From Bacillota bacterium (GTDB lineage Bacteria > Bacillota > Clostridia > Christensenellales > SZUA-584), in NCBI GenBank assembly GCA_023459495.1, contig JAEWTL010000074.1, positions 77,714 to 141,713 of the forward strand: a DNA stretch of 64,000 bases, read 5' to 3'. This document shows positions 41,593-49,390 of the stretch, piece by piece (position 1 is the first letter of the stretch; each line of letters starts with the position of its first letter). The position numbers were made by a program, and so were the translations under genes. Below the pieces are notes generated by a model. It worked only from the letters and a program-made list of their open reading frames with translations, was not told where the DNA came from and did not search any database.

Positions 41593-41787
41593 TTTTTCTC
41601 CTTCTTCCCGCTCACTGCCGGACAGTTTTCAACTCCGATTCCAATATCCTAATTAGAAATCGTGTTCCTATTGAATCAGTCCAAGACGTTGTATGAAAGG
41701 CCGTATACGGCCCTTCATACCGTGGTTTTGGGATTCCCGCCAACTTGTACGCTGCAGGATGATTAAAATGAACGCCAGCAGTCAAAG

Positions 41788-42222
41788 CTAGAACAATTTT
41801 TTGGCCCAGTCCCTGATTTTCGATTCGTATGTGTCCACATCCCCGTCGATTTTAAATGGCTCTCCAATGATTTCTGCGCCGCATTCTTTGACTTTTTCAA
41901 CAATCAGATCTACGGCTTCGCAAAAATTATCCGGGAACATATCACTGTCCCCGCACCCAAATACCGCGACCTTTTTACCGCTCAAAATTTCCGGCGTCAG
42001 ACCATCATAAACGCTCAAAAAGTCGTCCTGAATTTCTCCCTGTCCCCAGGTCGATGATCCAAAGACGATCAATTCGTACGGCGCGGCAGACGCCGCCTTG
42101 ATATCGGCGGCATTGAGTATCTCGGCTTTTATACCAGCCGCCAAAAGTCCGTCTCTGACCCATTTTGCGGCGGTTTCCGTGTTACCTGTCGAAGATCCAT
42201 AAATAACAGCCACTTTGTCCAT
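41788..42222 (-). CDS. Flavodoxin
   Basis: A 144-residue flavodoxin. The FMN phosphate loop is VIYGSSTGNTETAAKWV at the N-terminus; FGSSTWGQGEIQDDFLS and FGCGDSDMFPDNFCEAVD are the flavin-ring loops. It carries electrons in place of ferredoxin when iron is short, which fits a metal-regulated island. AAGGAGAGAGAAC precedes the ATG. DUF3793 and DUF2325 genes lie just upstream in the same direction and are probably co-transcribed from a promoter controlled by two metal boxes. Confidence 0.92.
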   Translation of the reverse strand: MDKVAVIYGSSTGNTETAAKWVRDGLLAAGIKAEILNAADIKAASAAPYELIVFGSSTWGQGEIQDDFLSVYDGLTPEILSGKKVAVFGCGDSDMFPDNFCEAVDLIVEKVKECGAEIIGEPFKIDGDVDTYESKIRDWAKKLF

Positions 42223-42249
42223 GTTCTCTCTCCTTAAATATTAATAGAA

Positions 42250-42831
42250 TTATTGGCACGCTTCACGCATCACTTTTCTGACGTAACGACGTGCGCTTCT
42301 GAACTTAAAATAAACTTTTTCGGAAGCTCTCGTATCTCCATACATACGCCAACCCATCGTTTTGCTGAAAGGTATCGGCGCACCCATAAAGCCCAGCACA
42401 TCTTGCAAAGGATACCCTAGAAAAAGTCCAATTTCATGCGGAAACTGCGTACCACGCAGCTTTCTGACAAGCAATCGCACATATGTTTCGCTTGTGCCGG
42501 CTTCAGGATAGCCCTGTTTGACCAAAAACGTATGGATTTCAGCATTTGACAACAAGGATTCCAGTCTTTCTTTGTGATAAATAAACAACTGCTTTCTTGT
42601 CTTTACGCCTTTCACGATCACAAAGGAGACAGGACTGCCGCATGTAAAGTGTTTTTTGCATTCCGCCAAAAAGTCCTTTTCCTGAATACTGATCAGGCAT
42701 GCCGGCTTAACACCAATAATGGTCGCACCGATATGTTCGATGATACAACGCGTTCCCCGGCACGTTTGGCTTTCCGGGCTTGACTTTACGAAGTCGCTTA
42801 TGATTTCGACGGAACAGACCATCAGGCGCAT
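42250..42831 (-). CDS. DUF3793-family protein
   Basis: A 193-residue protein of a family frequent beside feo and flavodoxin genes in Clostridia (ECKKHFTCGSPVSFVIVKG, LRGTQFPHEIGLFLGYPLQDVLGFMG). The biochemical function is unknown. It has no signal peptide or membrane helix, and a few Cys residues could bind metal. It overlaps the DUF2325 gene by ten bases and precedes flavodoxin by 27 bp, so the three form an operon, probably induced by iron limitation. Confidence 0.75.
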   Translation of the reverse strand: MRLMVCSVEIISDFVKSSPESQTCRGTRCIIEHIGATIIGVKPACLISIQEKDFLAECKKHFTCGSPVSFVIVKGVKTRKQLFIYHKERLESLLSNAEIHTFLVKQGYPEAGTSETYVRLLVRKLRGTQFPHEIGLFLGYPLQDVLGFMGAPIPFSKTMGWRMYGDTRASEKVYFKFRSARRYVRKVMREACQ

Positions 42832-43121
42832 GTCTCCAGTAACATCTTGATTTCATCAATAGACTTTTTTAATGCAGCGCCGCTGCTGCAGTGCGACTTT
42901 ACGATGGGTATTTGTTTGCGCCTTGCTTCCCGCTCCGCAATAAACATCATTTTGTGGGAGACGGCGCTGGTGAATATCAGCATGGCGTCGGGCATCCCAA
43001 TGCTCTTGGCAAACTGGGCCGGCAACTGTGTAAACACCTTGATTTTATGTCCCAGCTCTTTCCCGACCTGGATATATTCCCGATACATCCGCTCATAGCC
43101 GCCTATTAACACAAAGCTCAT
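42822..43121 (-). CDS. DUF2325-family protein
   Basis: A 99-residue protein with the DUF2325 pattern: VLIGGYERMYREYIQVGKELG at the start, a central DAMLIFTSAVSHKMMFIAE and PIVKSHCSSGAALK near the end. It probably has a Rossmann-like fold; the function is unknown. It is the first gene of the DUF2325-DUF3793-flavodoxin operon. Two metal-regulator palindromes, 54 bp apart, precede it. Confidence 0.75.
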   Translation of the reverse strand: MSFVLIGGYERMYREYIQVGKELGHKIKVFTQLPAQFAKSIGMPDAMLIFTSAVSHKMMFIAEREARRKQIPIVKSHCSSGAALKKSIDEIKMLLETCA

Positions 43122-43134
43122 TCCTGCCTCCCAA

Positions 43135-43150
43135 GTTAGTTAACGCTAAC
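43135..43150. promoter_or_regulatory. DtxR-type operator, proximal, before the DUF2325 operon
   Basis: GTTAGT-TAAC-GCTAAC, 11 of 12 fixed positions, 14 bp upstream of the start codon. Confidence 0.7.
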
Positions 43151-43188
43151 TAGCACTTTAAAAAAATATGCATTTACATTATGCAGTA

Positions 43189-43204
43189 GTTAGCACTTGC
43201 TAAC
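43189..43204. promoter_or_regulatory. DtxR-type operator, distal, before the DUF2325 operon
   Basis: Perfect GTTAGC-ACTT-GCTAAC palindrome, 54 bp from the proximal box. Confidence 0.75.
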
Positions 43205-43345
43205 TAGCATTATATTACTACGTCATATTAAAGGTGTCAATGACCTTTATTTAAGATTCAAAATAAATTCTCAGCACCTAAATTGAACTCTTCAGGTGAT
43301 ACCTTTATCTGAATGAGCGAAAAGTTTAAACAATCTCGTGTTTCT

Positions 43346-43375
43346 TGACAAATGCTTATTATATATGTTACTTTA
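43346..43375 (+). promoter_or_regulatory. Promoter with overlapping metal box, rightward
   Basis: TTGACA (43346-43351) followed after 17-18 bp by a weak -10 (around 43369-43375), immediately before the palindrome at 43379-43394. Transcription would run into the hydrolase gene at 43670. Confidence 0.5.
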
Positions 43376-43378
43376 TGG

Positions 43379-43394
43379 TTAGCTTTAGCTAACC
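43379..43394. promoter_or_regulatory. DtxR-type operator before the hydrolase leader
   Basis: Perfect GTTAGC-TTTA-GCTAAC palindrome at the expected transcription start. Confidence 0.75.
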
Positions 43395-43669
43395 ATAAAG
43401 CAGAATAAATTTAAAAGGGTTACAAGAGCCTTTCATCGGGTGACGTCAGCAAGTATATACAGAGAATATATACAAGGCTGGCAATCGACCATGAGAGGTT
43501 GATAAGGATCTCTTCGCATACAAATATGCTATGGAGGGTGCTGGCGTTTTATGCTCTCTGGGCATATATGATTCGTTGTCCAGAATATTGAACCGTCAGA
43601 GGGAAAGGGCTACAGAGTTAGTTGCCCCTATGTCAGACATAGACTGTTATTTTTGAAAGAGGTTAAATT
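43395..43669 (+). other. Long untranslated leader with several inverted repeats
   Basis: 275 bp between a metal-controlled promoter and the hydrolase start. It contains GTATATA/TATATAC (43453-43475 region) and other short inverted repeats, and one 21-codon open frame with no RBS. It matches no riboswitch class that I recognise. A long leader for a single gene is unusual in this island. Confidence 0.35.
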
Positions 43670-44542
43670 ATGGGTAAAAAAGAACTGGATATGAAAACAC
43701 GTAATGCGCTTGGGGGAAGTTTCGTGTCTCTGACCGATGGGTATACGCATTACGAGCTGTCGGGGAAGCGTGACGCCAAAACGGTCGTACTGATACACGG
43801 CAATGCAGCGCCCATTTGTTCATGGGATTATACTGTGGGCGCGTTAGTCAACGCAGGTTATCGCGTGCTTCGATACGATGTTTTCGGCCACGGCTATTCC
43901 GACCGCCCGAAATATGAGACCTATGACCGGGATCTATACGACAGGCAACTTAGTGAGCTGCTTGAAAAGCTGAATATCAAAACGCCTGTTTACCTTGTCG
44001 GTACGTCGCAGGGCGGAAGCATCGCAGCATATTTTGTTGCGCATCATGCCGGGTGCGTTGAAAAGATGGCATTGCTCGCGCCGCTGTATGATGAGTTTGA
44101 TGGCCAAAAGAATGTCGCATTCATTAAATCGAAATTGGGCTCAATGCTGATGAAGCTGGCAGGCGACAAGGCGTTTGCCAACCCGTCCAGAGTGCTTTAT
44201 TCGGATGAGAAAAAGCAGGAGCTGGCGGACAAGCTGATGAAACAGCTTGCGTTCGAAGGAAAAAGAAGAGCGGTGCTGGCGAACTTGAGAGGGAACTCCG
44301 TTGAAGACGCATCGGAATATTATCAGGAGATCAGGAAGCAACAAATCCCGCTTTTTCTGACCTGGGGCGATCATGATAACAGCATTCCAAAATTATCGAT
44401 GGACCGGCTGATAAATTTGTTGCCCGATACGGAGTTTCATCTGATTCAGGGCGCATCACATTTGGCACACTATGAATTCCCCGAAAAAGTTAACCCACAG
44501 CTGATACGCTTTTTTAATGACTCCATTAGGGCTCACCGTTAG
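43670..44542 (+). CDS. Alpha/beta-hydrolase
   Basis: A 290-residue alpha/beta-hydrolase. The oxyanion region VLIHGNAAP, DVFGHGYSDRP, the nucleophile elbow GTSQGGSIA (Ser at about residue 112), the acid in LTWGDHDNSIP and the His in QGASHLAHYEFP are all present. There is no signal peptide. In metal-acquisition islands such enzymes may hydrolyse ferric siderophores or precursors (Fes/IroE-like role), and the perfect metal box in front supports iron control. The substrate cannot be read from the sequence. AAAGAGG precedes ATG 43670. Confidence 0.83.
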   Translation: MGKKELDMKTRNALGGSFVSLTDGYTHYELSGKRDAKTVVLIHGNAAPICSWDYTVGALVNAGYRVLRYDVFGHGYSDRPKYETYDRDLYDRQLSELLEKLNIKTPVYLVGTSQGGSIAAYFVAHHAGCVEKMALLAPLYDEFDGQKNVAFIKSKLGSMLMKLAGDKAFANPSRVLYSDEKKQELADKLMKQLAFEGKRRAVLANLRGNSVEDASEYYQEIRKQQIPLFLTWGDHDNSIPKLSMDRLINLLPDTEFHLIQGASHLAHYEFPEKVNPQLIRFFNDSIRAHR

Positions 44543-44638
44543 GTATCCCTCAGGTATCGCTAAGAGCAGCCATGACAGAGAAGTCAGCAGCATAGCCGGA
44601 AAATTGAAAAAATTATAGATGTATAGGGGAGGGGCGGC

Positions 44639-44710
44639 ATGCCTGATAAACACCTTTTGCATAAAGACTATATTTCATTACGCGCGCTTGGGCCATTTAT
44701 ATGGCGATAG
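44639..44710 (+). other. Possible small peptide or gene remnant
   Basis: GGGAGGGGCGGC followed by ATG opens a 23-codon frame (MPDKHLLHKDYISLRALGPF and IWR) ending in TAG. The good RBS and the amphipathic start resemble the N-terminus of an ABC exporter cut off early. It may be the head of a deleted transporter gene; confidence is low. Confidence 0.25.
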
Positions 44711-44712
44711 GT

Positions 44713-44760
44713 GAGGAAGGAAACCGGCATAAATAGCCGGTCGTAATGCAATCCTTCCTC
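44713..44760. terminator. Bidirectional terminator-like hairpin
   Basis: GAGGAAGGA (44713-44721) pairs with TCCTTCCTC (44752-44760) and an inner stem ACCGGC/GCCGGT is present. It lies between convergent units (hydrolase and ABC pair). Confidence 0.6.
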
Positions 44761-44802
44761 GTATCCTATCGTTCCTTTTCCACTAATGTCTCATACAGTG
44801 TA

Positions 44803-46536
44803 TCAACTGTTTTGATATTGCATCTTCAACATCGATGAAAATATACCCTGATTTTCTTTCAGCTCTTGGGGCGTACCAGTCTCTGCAATCTTGCCGTCTT
44901 TGATCACAATAATTTTATCAGCTCCTGAAACGGTTCGCATCCGGTGGGCAATAATCAGAACCGTCTTGTTCTTTATAAGCTCGCTGAGTGCGCTTTGGAT
45001 TTTGCTCTCGTTTTCGGCATCAAGCGACGCTGTCGCCTCGTCAAGCAAAATAATCGGTGCGTCTTTCAGAATGGCCCTGGCAATAGATATGCGCTGCCGT
45101 TCGCCGCCGGACAGCCTCTCTCCGTTTTCACCGATCAGGGTATCGTATCCCTGCGGAAGCCTTTTTACGAACTCATCGCACATTGCCAATCTCGCAGCCT
45201 TTATGACCTCATCATTTGTAGCGTCTTTCCTGCCAAGCCGGATATTGTCCATTACGCTGGAGTTGAACAGTGTTACATCCTGAAACACGATGGAATAATA
45301 GTTTAGCAGGGTTTCGGGATCAACCTTGGAGATATCCTCTCCTCCCAAGGTAATGACACCTTTGTCAATATCCCAGAAGCGCGCGGACAGCTTCGCCACT
45401 GTGCTCTTTCCCCCGCCTGAAGGCCCAACCAGCGCGGTTACATCACCCTGTTTTGCAGTAAAACTGACATTATTGAGTGTCTGCACGCCTTCAATATACG
45501 AGAAATCCACATTATTAAACTCAATATCATAGTTCTTGGGATTGAATTCCGTTTTACCCTCCTGCCTTGGCATTGCGTCCATCTCTTTCATACGCTTTAT
45601 GCGCACATTCAGAAACAGCAGCAGCGCCAGATTGTCCATTACCTCCATGATCGGGTTATAAATACGTGCCGTTACAACGAGGAAAACTAGATAAGCGAAT
45701 ATACTCACAGATCCTGTGGATAAAAGATATGCACCGGCCAGTATGAGGCTGGGTAGCCCGAGCTTTAAGATCACATAGGAAAAGTTGATCAACGCACCGA
45801 GCAACAGCTCTCCTTTGATCAAGAACTTCTCGTAATTGTCCAGCTTTGTGTTTAGCGTTTTCGCATAATCACTTTCCCGGTTATAAGACTTGATTTCATG
45901 GACGGAGTCCAGCCCCTCCTGGATATTATCCGAAATATCTCGTTTGACGTGATAAAGCTTTGTGTGCATTTTATTTTGAAACTTTCGAGACAGATAGAAT
46001 ACCAATAGCGCGACCGGAATCACCCAAAATACGGCGAGCGACAGCTGCCAATTGTAAATAAACATCATGACGCCCATGATGAATATCGTCACTGCCGCCG
46101 CAAAAATCTGAGGCACCGCGTGAGAAAAGAGCTGCTCGATCTGCGTGGCATCCTCCATGATCGTGGCGCTTAAGTCGGCAATATCCTTTTTTCCAAAGAA
46201 CGCGAGCGGCAGCTTTCGCAGTGTTTCCGCCAGGCTGATACGCCTGCGGGCGCTTTCTTCGTAAATTCGGGTGTAGGTCGAATCGTATTGAAAATAGGCG
46301 ATTATAAACATGACCAGTAAAGCAGCCACAGCCATGATCACATAATAAAGAACGTTGCTTCCCAGGCTGCCCGAAGCATTCAACAGGGCGCCTAGATGTT
46401 CATCTAAAAATTGAAAGCCGAATATGACTGGAATCATGAAGCTGATATCCATAATCACCGACCAAATGATTGAAACAAAAAGGTTTTTCGCACCTTTTTC
46501 AGACATTGCAAATTTGTTCTGAAAAAATTTAAGCAT
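44803..46536 (-). CDS. Exporter-fold ABC transporter, ATPase-permease (YbtQ/IrtB-like)
   Basis: A 577-residue fusion of six membrane helices and an ABC ATPase. Walker A is GPSGGGKST, signature LSGGERQRISIARAI, Walker B APIILLDEATASLDAENE and the switch His IIAHRMRTV. It overlaps the second ABC gene by eight bases, so the two form a heterodimer. Although the fold is that of exporters, the family pair YbtPQ/IrtAB imports ferric siderophores. The iron-type operator upstream and the partner's D-loop (below) favour that role over drug export. Confidence 0.85.
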   Translation of the reverse strand: MLKFFQNKFAMSEKGAKNLFVSIIWSVIMDISFMIPVIFGFQFLDEHLGALLNASGSLGSNVLYYVIMAVAALLVMFIIAYFQYDSTYTRIYEESARRRISLAETLRKLPLAFFGKKDIADLSATIMEDATQIEQLFSHAVPQIFAAAVTIFIMGVMMFIYNWQLSLAVFWVIPVALLVFYLSRKFQNKMHTKLYHVKRDISDNIQEGLDSVHEIKSYNRESDYAKTLNTKLDNYEKFLIKGELLLGALINFSYVILKLGLPSLILAGAYLLSTGSVSIFAYLVFLVVTARIYNPIMEVMDNLALLLFLNVRIKRMKEMDAMPRQEGKTEFNPKNYDIEFNNVDFSYIEGVQTLNNVSFTAKQGDVTALVGPSGGGKSTVAKLSARFWDIDKGVITLGGEDISKVDPETLLNYYSIVFQDVTLFNSSVMDNIRLGRKDATNDEVIKAARLAMCDEFVKRLPQGYDTLIGENGERLSGGERQRISIARAILKDAPIILLDEATASLDAENESKIQSALSELIKNKTVLIIAHRMRTVSGADKIIVIKDGKIAETGTPQELKENQGIFSSMLKMQYQNS

Positions 46537-48337
46537 ACTGAACTCCTTCCTCTACAGTGTTTTCAGCGCTGATTCTCCACGCAACGGATTGTTGGTATTC
46601 GTCCCACATGGTTTTGTAGAGGCCGCCTTTGCTCAGCAGCGCCTCGTGCGTTCCTTCCTCCGCAATCCGTCCATTTTCAATTACGAGGATTCTGTCGACA
46701 TTGCGCACGCTGGTCAGGCGATGGGCGATCATCAGCGTTGTTTTGCCGCGGCTCAACTCCTTCAGGGCTTTTTGGATCAGATGCTCATTTTCAGGGTCCG
46801 CAAAGGCCGTAGCTTCATCCAAAAGCACGATCGGCGCATTTTTGACGATGGCCCGGGCAAGTGCGATTCGCTGCTGCTCTCCCCCCGAAAGATAAGTTCC
46901 TTTTGAGCCGATGACCGTATCGAGTCCATTCGGCAACCCTGCGATGATTTCTCGAGACTGCGAAGATTCGATGGCCTTCTCGATTTCTTTCTCCGTGACA
47001 TTTTCCTTCCCAAACACGATGTTCTCTCTCAGCGAACCTTTAAAGAGCTTTGTATTCTGGAAAACAAAGGATATGTTGTCCATCAGCTCTTTTTTCGGTA
47101 TTTCCTTCACGTTGATTCCGCCGACCAGGACTTCGCCTTCGTCCGCGTCCCAAAAGCGCGCGGCCAGCCGGGCGATCGTCGTCTTTCCGCCACCCGAAGC
47201 CCCAACAAGCGCAATCGTCTCGCCTTCGCTTAATTTAAAGCTGATTCCGTCGGCCGCCCGTTTGTCGGCGCCTTCATATGAAAAGGCAACGTTCTTGAAT
47301 TCCAAAATGTGTTTTTCTATATGCTTAGGCTTTTGACTGTAGCTCATTTCAGGATAATTGAGAAGGTTATCCAACCTGTCAATCGCCTGCTCCGCAATCA
47401 TGCTGTTTTGCCGGAAATACATCGACTTCATCAGCAGCATCGTAAAAATCGGTGATATCAAAAGATAGAATATGAAGTTCGAAAGCACAAGGGCGAGATT
47501 TTCGCCGTTTCCAATCAAAAGTATCGCCATAGGGATTAGGAAGAACGCGGCAGACTGCATAATAATGGTATAAAACGACATGGGCCTGCGCCAAAGCAGC
47601 GTATATGCATGAACCATCTCTTTATACCTGATGATGCTGCTATAGAACCGCTTAAAGGAAAATATGGATTGGCCGAATGTTTTGACAACCGGTATGCCGC
47701 GGACATATTCAACGGATTCTGAGCTCATTTCTTCCAAAGAATCAAAATAGCTTTTTTGAAACCGTTTGCCTTCTGCAGTCATCATGAACTGCATTGTGAT
47801 AAAGCCAAAGATAATTGGGACAAGAGAAGCAAGGCCCATTCGCCAGTCAACAGTCAATATTAGAGCGATAAGAATAATGGGAGAGACGATGGTACCGGCC
47901 ATGTCCGGCAACTGATGGGCTAAAAACGTATGGGTCGTCCCCGCTCCGTCGTTGACGATCTTTCGCATCTTTCCGCTGGAGTGCTGATCGAAGAAGCCGA
48001 GCGGCATGGACATAATTTTTTGCATGCCCAATTTCTGCAGCCCGACCTCCACGCGGAAGGCCGCGAGATGCGAGCTCATCAGCGCACAGAAGTACACCAC
48101 GACGCCGGCTATCGCGCTTGCAAAAGCCAGCCACGCAAAAGTGCCGACATTCGATACGTCTATCGCCTGAGGGGAAGATAATATATCCCGTGTAATGTAC
48201 CACACCAGCACAAAAGGCACAATGTTCAGTGCTGCTGAAAGCCCCGACAGCACCAGCGACAAAGGTAGCAGCACTTTCTTTTTGCCCATATAAGGTTTGA
48301 ACCTTTTTAAGAGAGAGCTCTTCTTGGTTTTTGGCAT
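46529..48337 (-). CDS. Exporter-fold ABC transporter, ATPase-permease (YbtP/IrtA-like)
   Basis: A 602-residue ATPase-permease. Walker A is GASGGGKTT, signature LSGGEQQRIALARAI, and Walker B with D-loop IVLLDEATAFADPENE. The AFADPENE D-loop is a feature I know from siderophore-import members (YbtPQ, IrtAB), whereas drug exporters usually have ASLD. AGGAGGTAAATCAT precedes the ATG. The operon follows tetR in the same direction and has a perfect metal palindrome 88 bp upstream. The likely job is uptake of an iron-siderophore complex. Confidence 0.85.
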   Translation of the reverse strand: MPKTKKSSLLKRFKPYMGKKKVLLPLSLVLSGLSAALNIVPFVLVWYITRDILSSPQAIDVSNVGTFAWLAFASAIAGVVVYFCALMSSHLAAFRVEVGLQKLGMQKIMSMPLGFFDQHSSGKMRKIVNDGAGTTHTFLAHQLPDMAGTIVSPIILIALILTVDWRMGLASLVPIIFGFITMQFMMTAEGKRFQKSYFDSLEEMSSESVEYVRGIPVVKTFGQSIFSFKRFYSSIIRYKEMVHAYTLLWRRPMSFYTIIMQSAAFFLIPMAILLIGNGENLALVLSNFIFYLLISPIFTMLLMKSMYFRQNSMIAEQAIDRLDNLLNYPEMSYSQKPKHIEKHILEFKNVAFSYEGADKRAADGISFKLSEGETIALVGASGGGKTTIARLAARFWDADEGEVLVGGINVKEIPKKELMDNISFVFQNTKLFKGSLRENIVFGKENVTEKEIEKAIESSQSREIIAGLPNGLDTVIGSKGTYLSGGEQQRIALARAIVKNAPIVLLDEATAFADPENEHLIQKALKELSRGKTTLMIAHRLTSVRNVDRILVIENGRIAEEGTHEALLSKGGLYKTMWDEYQQSVAWRISAENTVEEGVQYA

Positions 48338-48424
48338 ATGATTTACCTCCTGAATTTGTTTTGTTTATATTTCTCTCAAACTACTTTTAGTGATTAAGCT
48401 GTAAAGCGTTTGAGTTATTTTATA

Positions 48425-48440
48425 GTTAGCTGCTGCTAAC
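48425..48440. promoter_or_regulatory. DtxR-type operator before the YbtPQ-like pair
   Basis: Perfect GTTAGC-TGCT-GCTAAC palindrome, 88 bp upstream of the ABC gene and just after the tetR stop codon. Confidence 0.75.
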
Positions 48441-48457
48441 CATAGGAGTAAAAAAAT

Positions 48458-49084
48458 TTACCCTTGTCGTTGATGCGCATATAACTTTTCAAAGCCGGAT
48501 CGAATAAAAACCGCCATCTGCATCGCATAATCATTTGCTTCATTTATATCAGGCTCGTGCAAAACGAGCTCTTCCAAAAAGCTGACGTAGGTAGTGGCAA
48601 GCGTATGAACAAACATTTCGCTGATTGTGGCTTTACGGTGATCCGTCTTTGTTATGAACGAGAAAAATTTATGAAAACTCTGTGCGTAAAGCTGAATGAT
48701 TCTCTCTCTATAATTCTGCAAGCTTGATCCTGCGGAACAAAACAAAAGCATTTTAAAGCTGTCATAATGATTAAATACTACCTGAGCATATCTTTGAAAG
48801 CCTTCAATCGTTGCTTGATAAGACTCAAGCGAGCTATCGTTATATTTGGAAGCGAAACAATCGTTATTATTTTTAAATTCACTATCGATAAAGCTCATGG
48901 CCGGCTCTGCAATCTCACAGAACAGGGTATCCTTATTATCAAAATAGGAATAAACGGCACCTTTTGTCAGGCCTGCTTTTTCGGCAATATTACGCAGAGA
49001 CGCTTTTGTATAACCCAGCTCAAGAAACTCTTTGCGGGCAGCACTTATGATCTTTTCTCTGATATCCTCTTTTTTTACCTGCAT
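48458..49084 (-). CDS. TetR-family transcriptional regulator
   Basis: A 208-residue TetR regulator. The helix-turn-helix is IISAARKEFLELGYTKASLRNIAEKAGLTKGAVYSYFDNKDTLF (in parts), near the N-terminus; the C-terminal ligand domain is not recognisable. ATG 49084 is taken as start; GTG 49099 sits directly on the GGAG and is less likely. It lies upstream of the ABC pair in the same direction. A near-consensus promoter and an inverted repeat over the transcription start (below) suggest autoregulation. Confidence 0.83.
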   Translation of the reverse strand: MQVKKEDIREKIISAARKEFLELGYTKASLRNIAEKAGLTKGAVYSYFDNKDTLFCEIAEPAMSFIDSEFKNNNDCFASKYNDSSLESYQATIEGFQRYAQVVFNHYDSFKMLLFCSAGSSLQNYRERIIQLYAQSFHKFFSFITKTDHRKATISEMFVHTLATTYVSFLEELVLHEPDINEANDYAMQMAVFIRSGFEKLYAHQRQG

Positions 49085-49194
49085 GCTCTTCCCAACCACT
49101 CCTCATGTTGAGGCGCTATCAACCATTCTGCAAAGATTGCTTTGCAGATCCCTGGTAATCTACCCCAATGGCGTTACACGTCTGTCATTGAGAA

Positions 49195-49221
49195 CACTGG
49201 AATAATCAATAAATACCAGTG
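49195..49221. promoter_or_regulatory. Candidate TetR operator
   Basis: CACTGG (49195-49200) and CCAGTG (49216-49221) form an inverted repeat with a 15-bp AT-rich spacer, just downstream of the tetR -10. Confidence 0.5.
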
Positions 49222-49227
49222 GAATTT

Positions 49228-49256
49228 ATTATACCCCTTGTTTCACATTTTTTCAA
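49228..49256 (-). promoter_or_regulatory. Promoter of the tetR gene
   Basis: On the minus strand TTGAAA (49256-49251), a 17-bp spacer and TATAAT (49233-49228). The rest of 49085-49390 holds this promoter, the operator and the terminator at 49327-49369, and no gene. Confidence 0.75.
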
Positions 49257-49326
49257 GCAGTAGTTTTGCTATTTGGGGCGGGCAATATCATTTTTTCCTT
49301 ATGCTTTAATAGGAGGTTCTAACAAA

Positions 49327-49369
49327 GCACATGCCCGGCAGCGCTATTAAGCGCCGACCGGGCATGTGC
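49327..49369 (-). terminator. Terminator of the peptide/nickel-type ABC operon
   Basis: GCACATGCCCGG (49327-49338) pairs perfectly with CCGGGCATGTGC (49358-49369), with an inner GCGC/GCGC stem; TTTGTT follows on the minus strand. Confidence 0.85.
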
Positions 49370-49390
49370 ACTTGTTAATGAATAGTCGTA

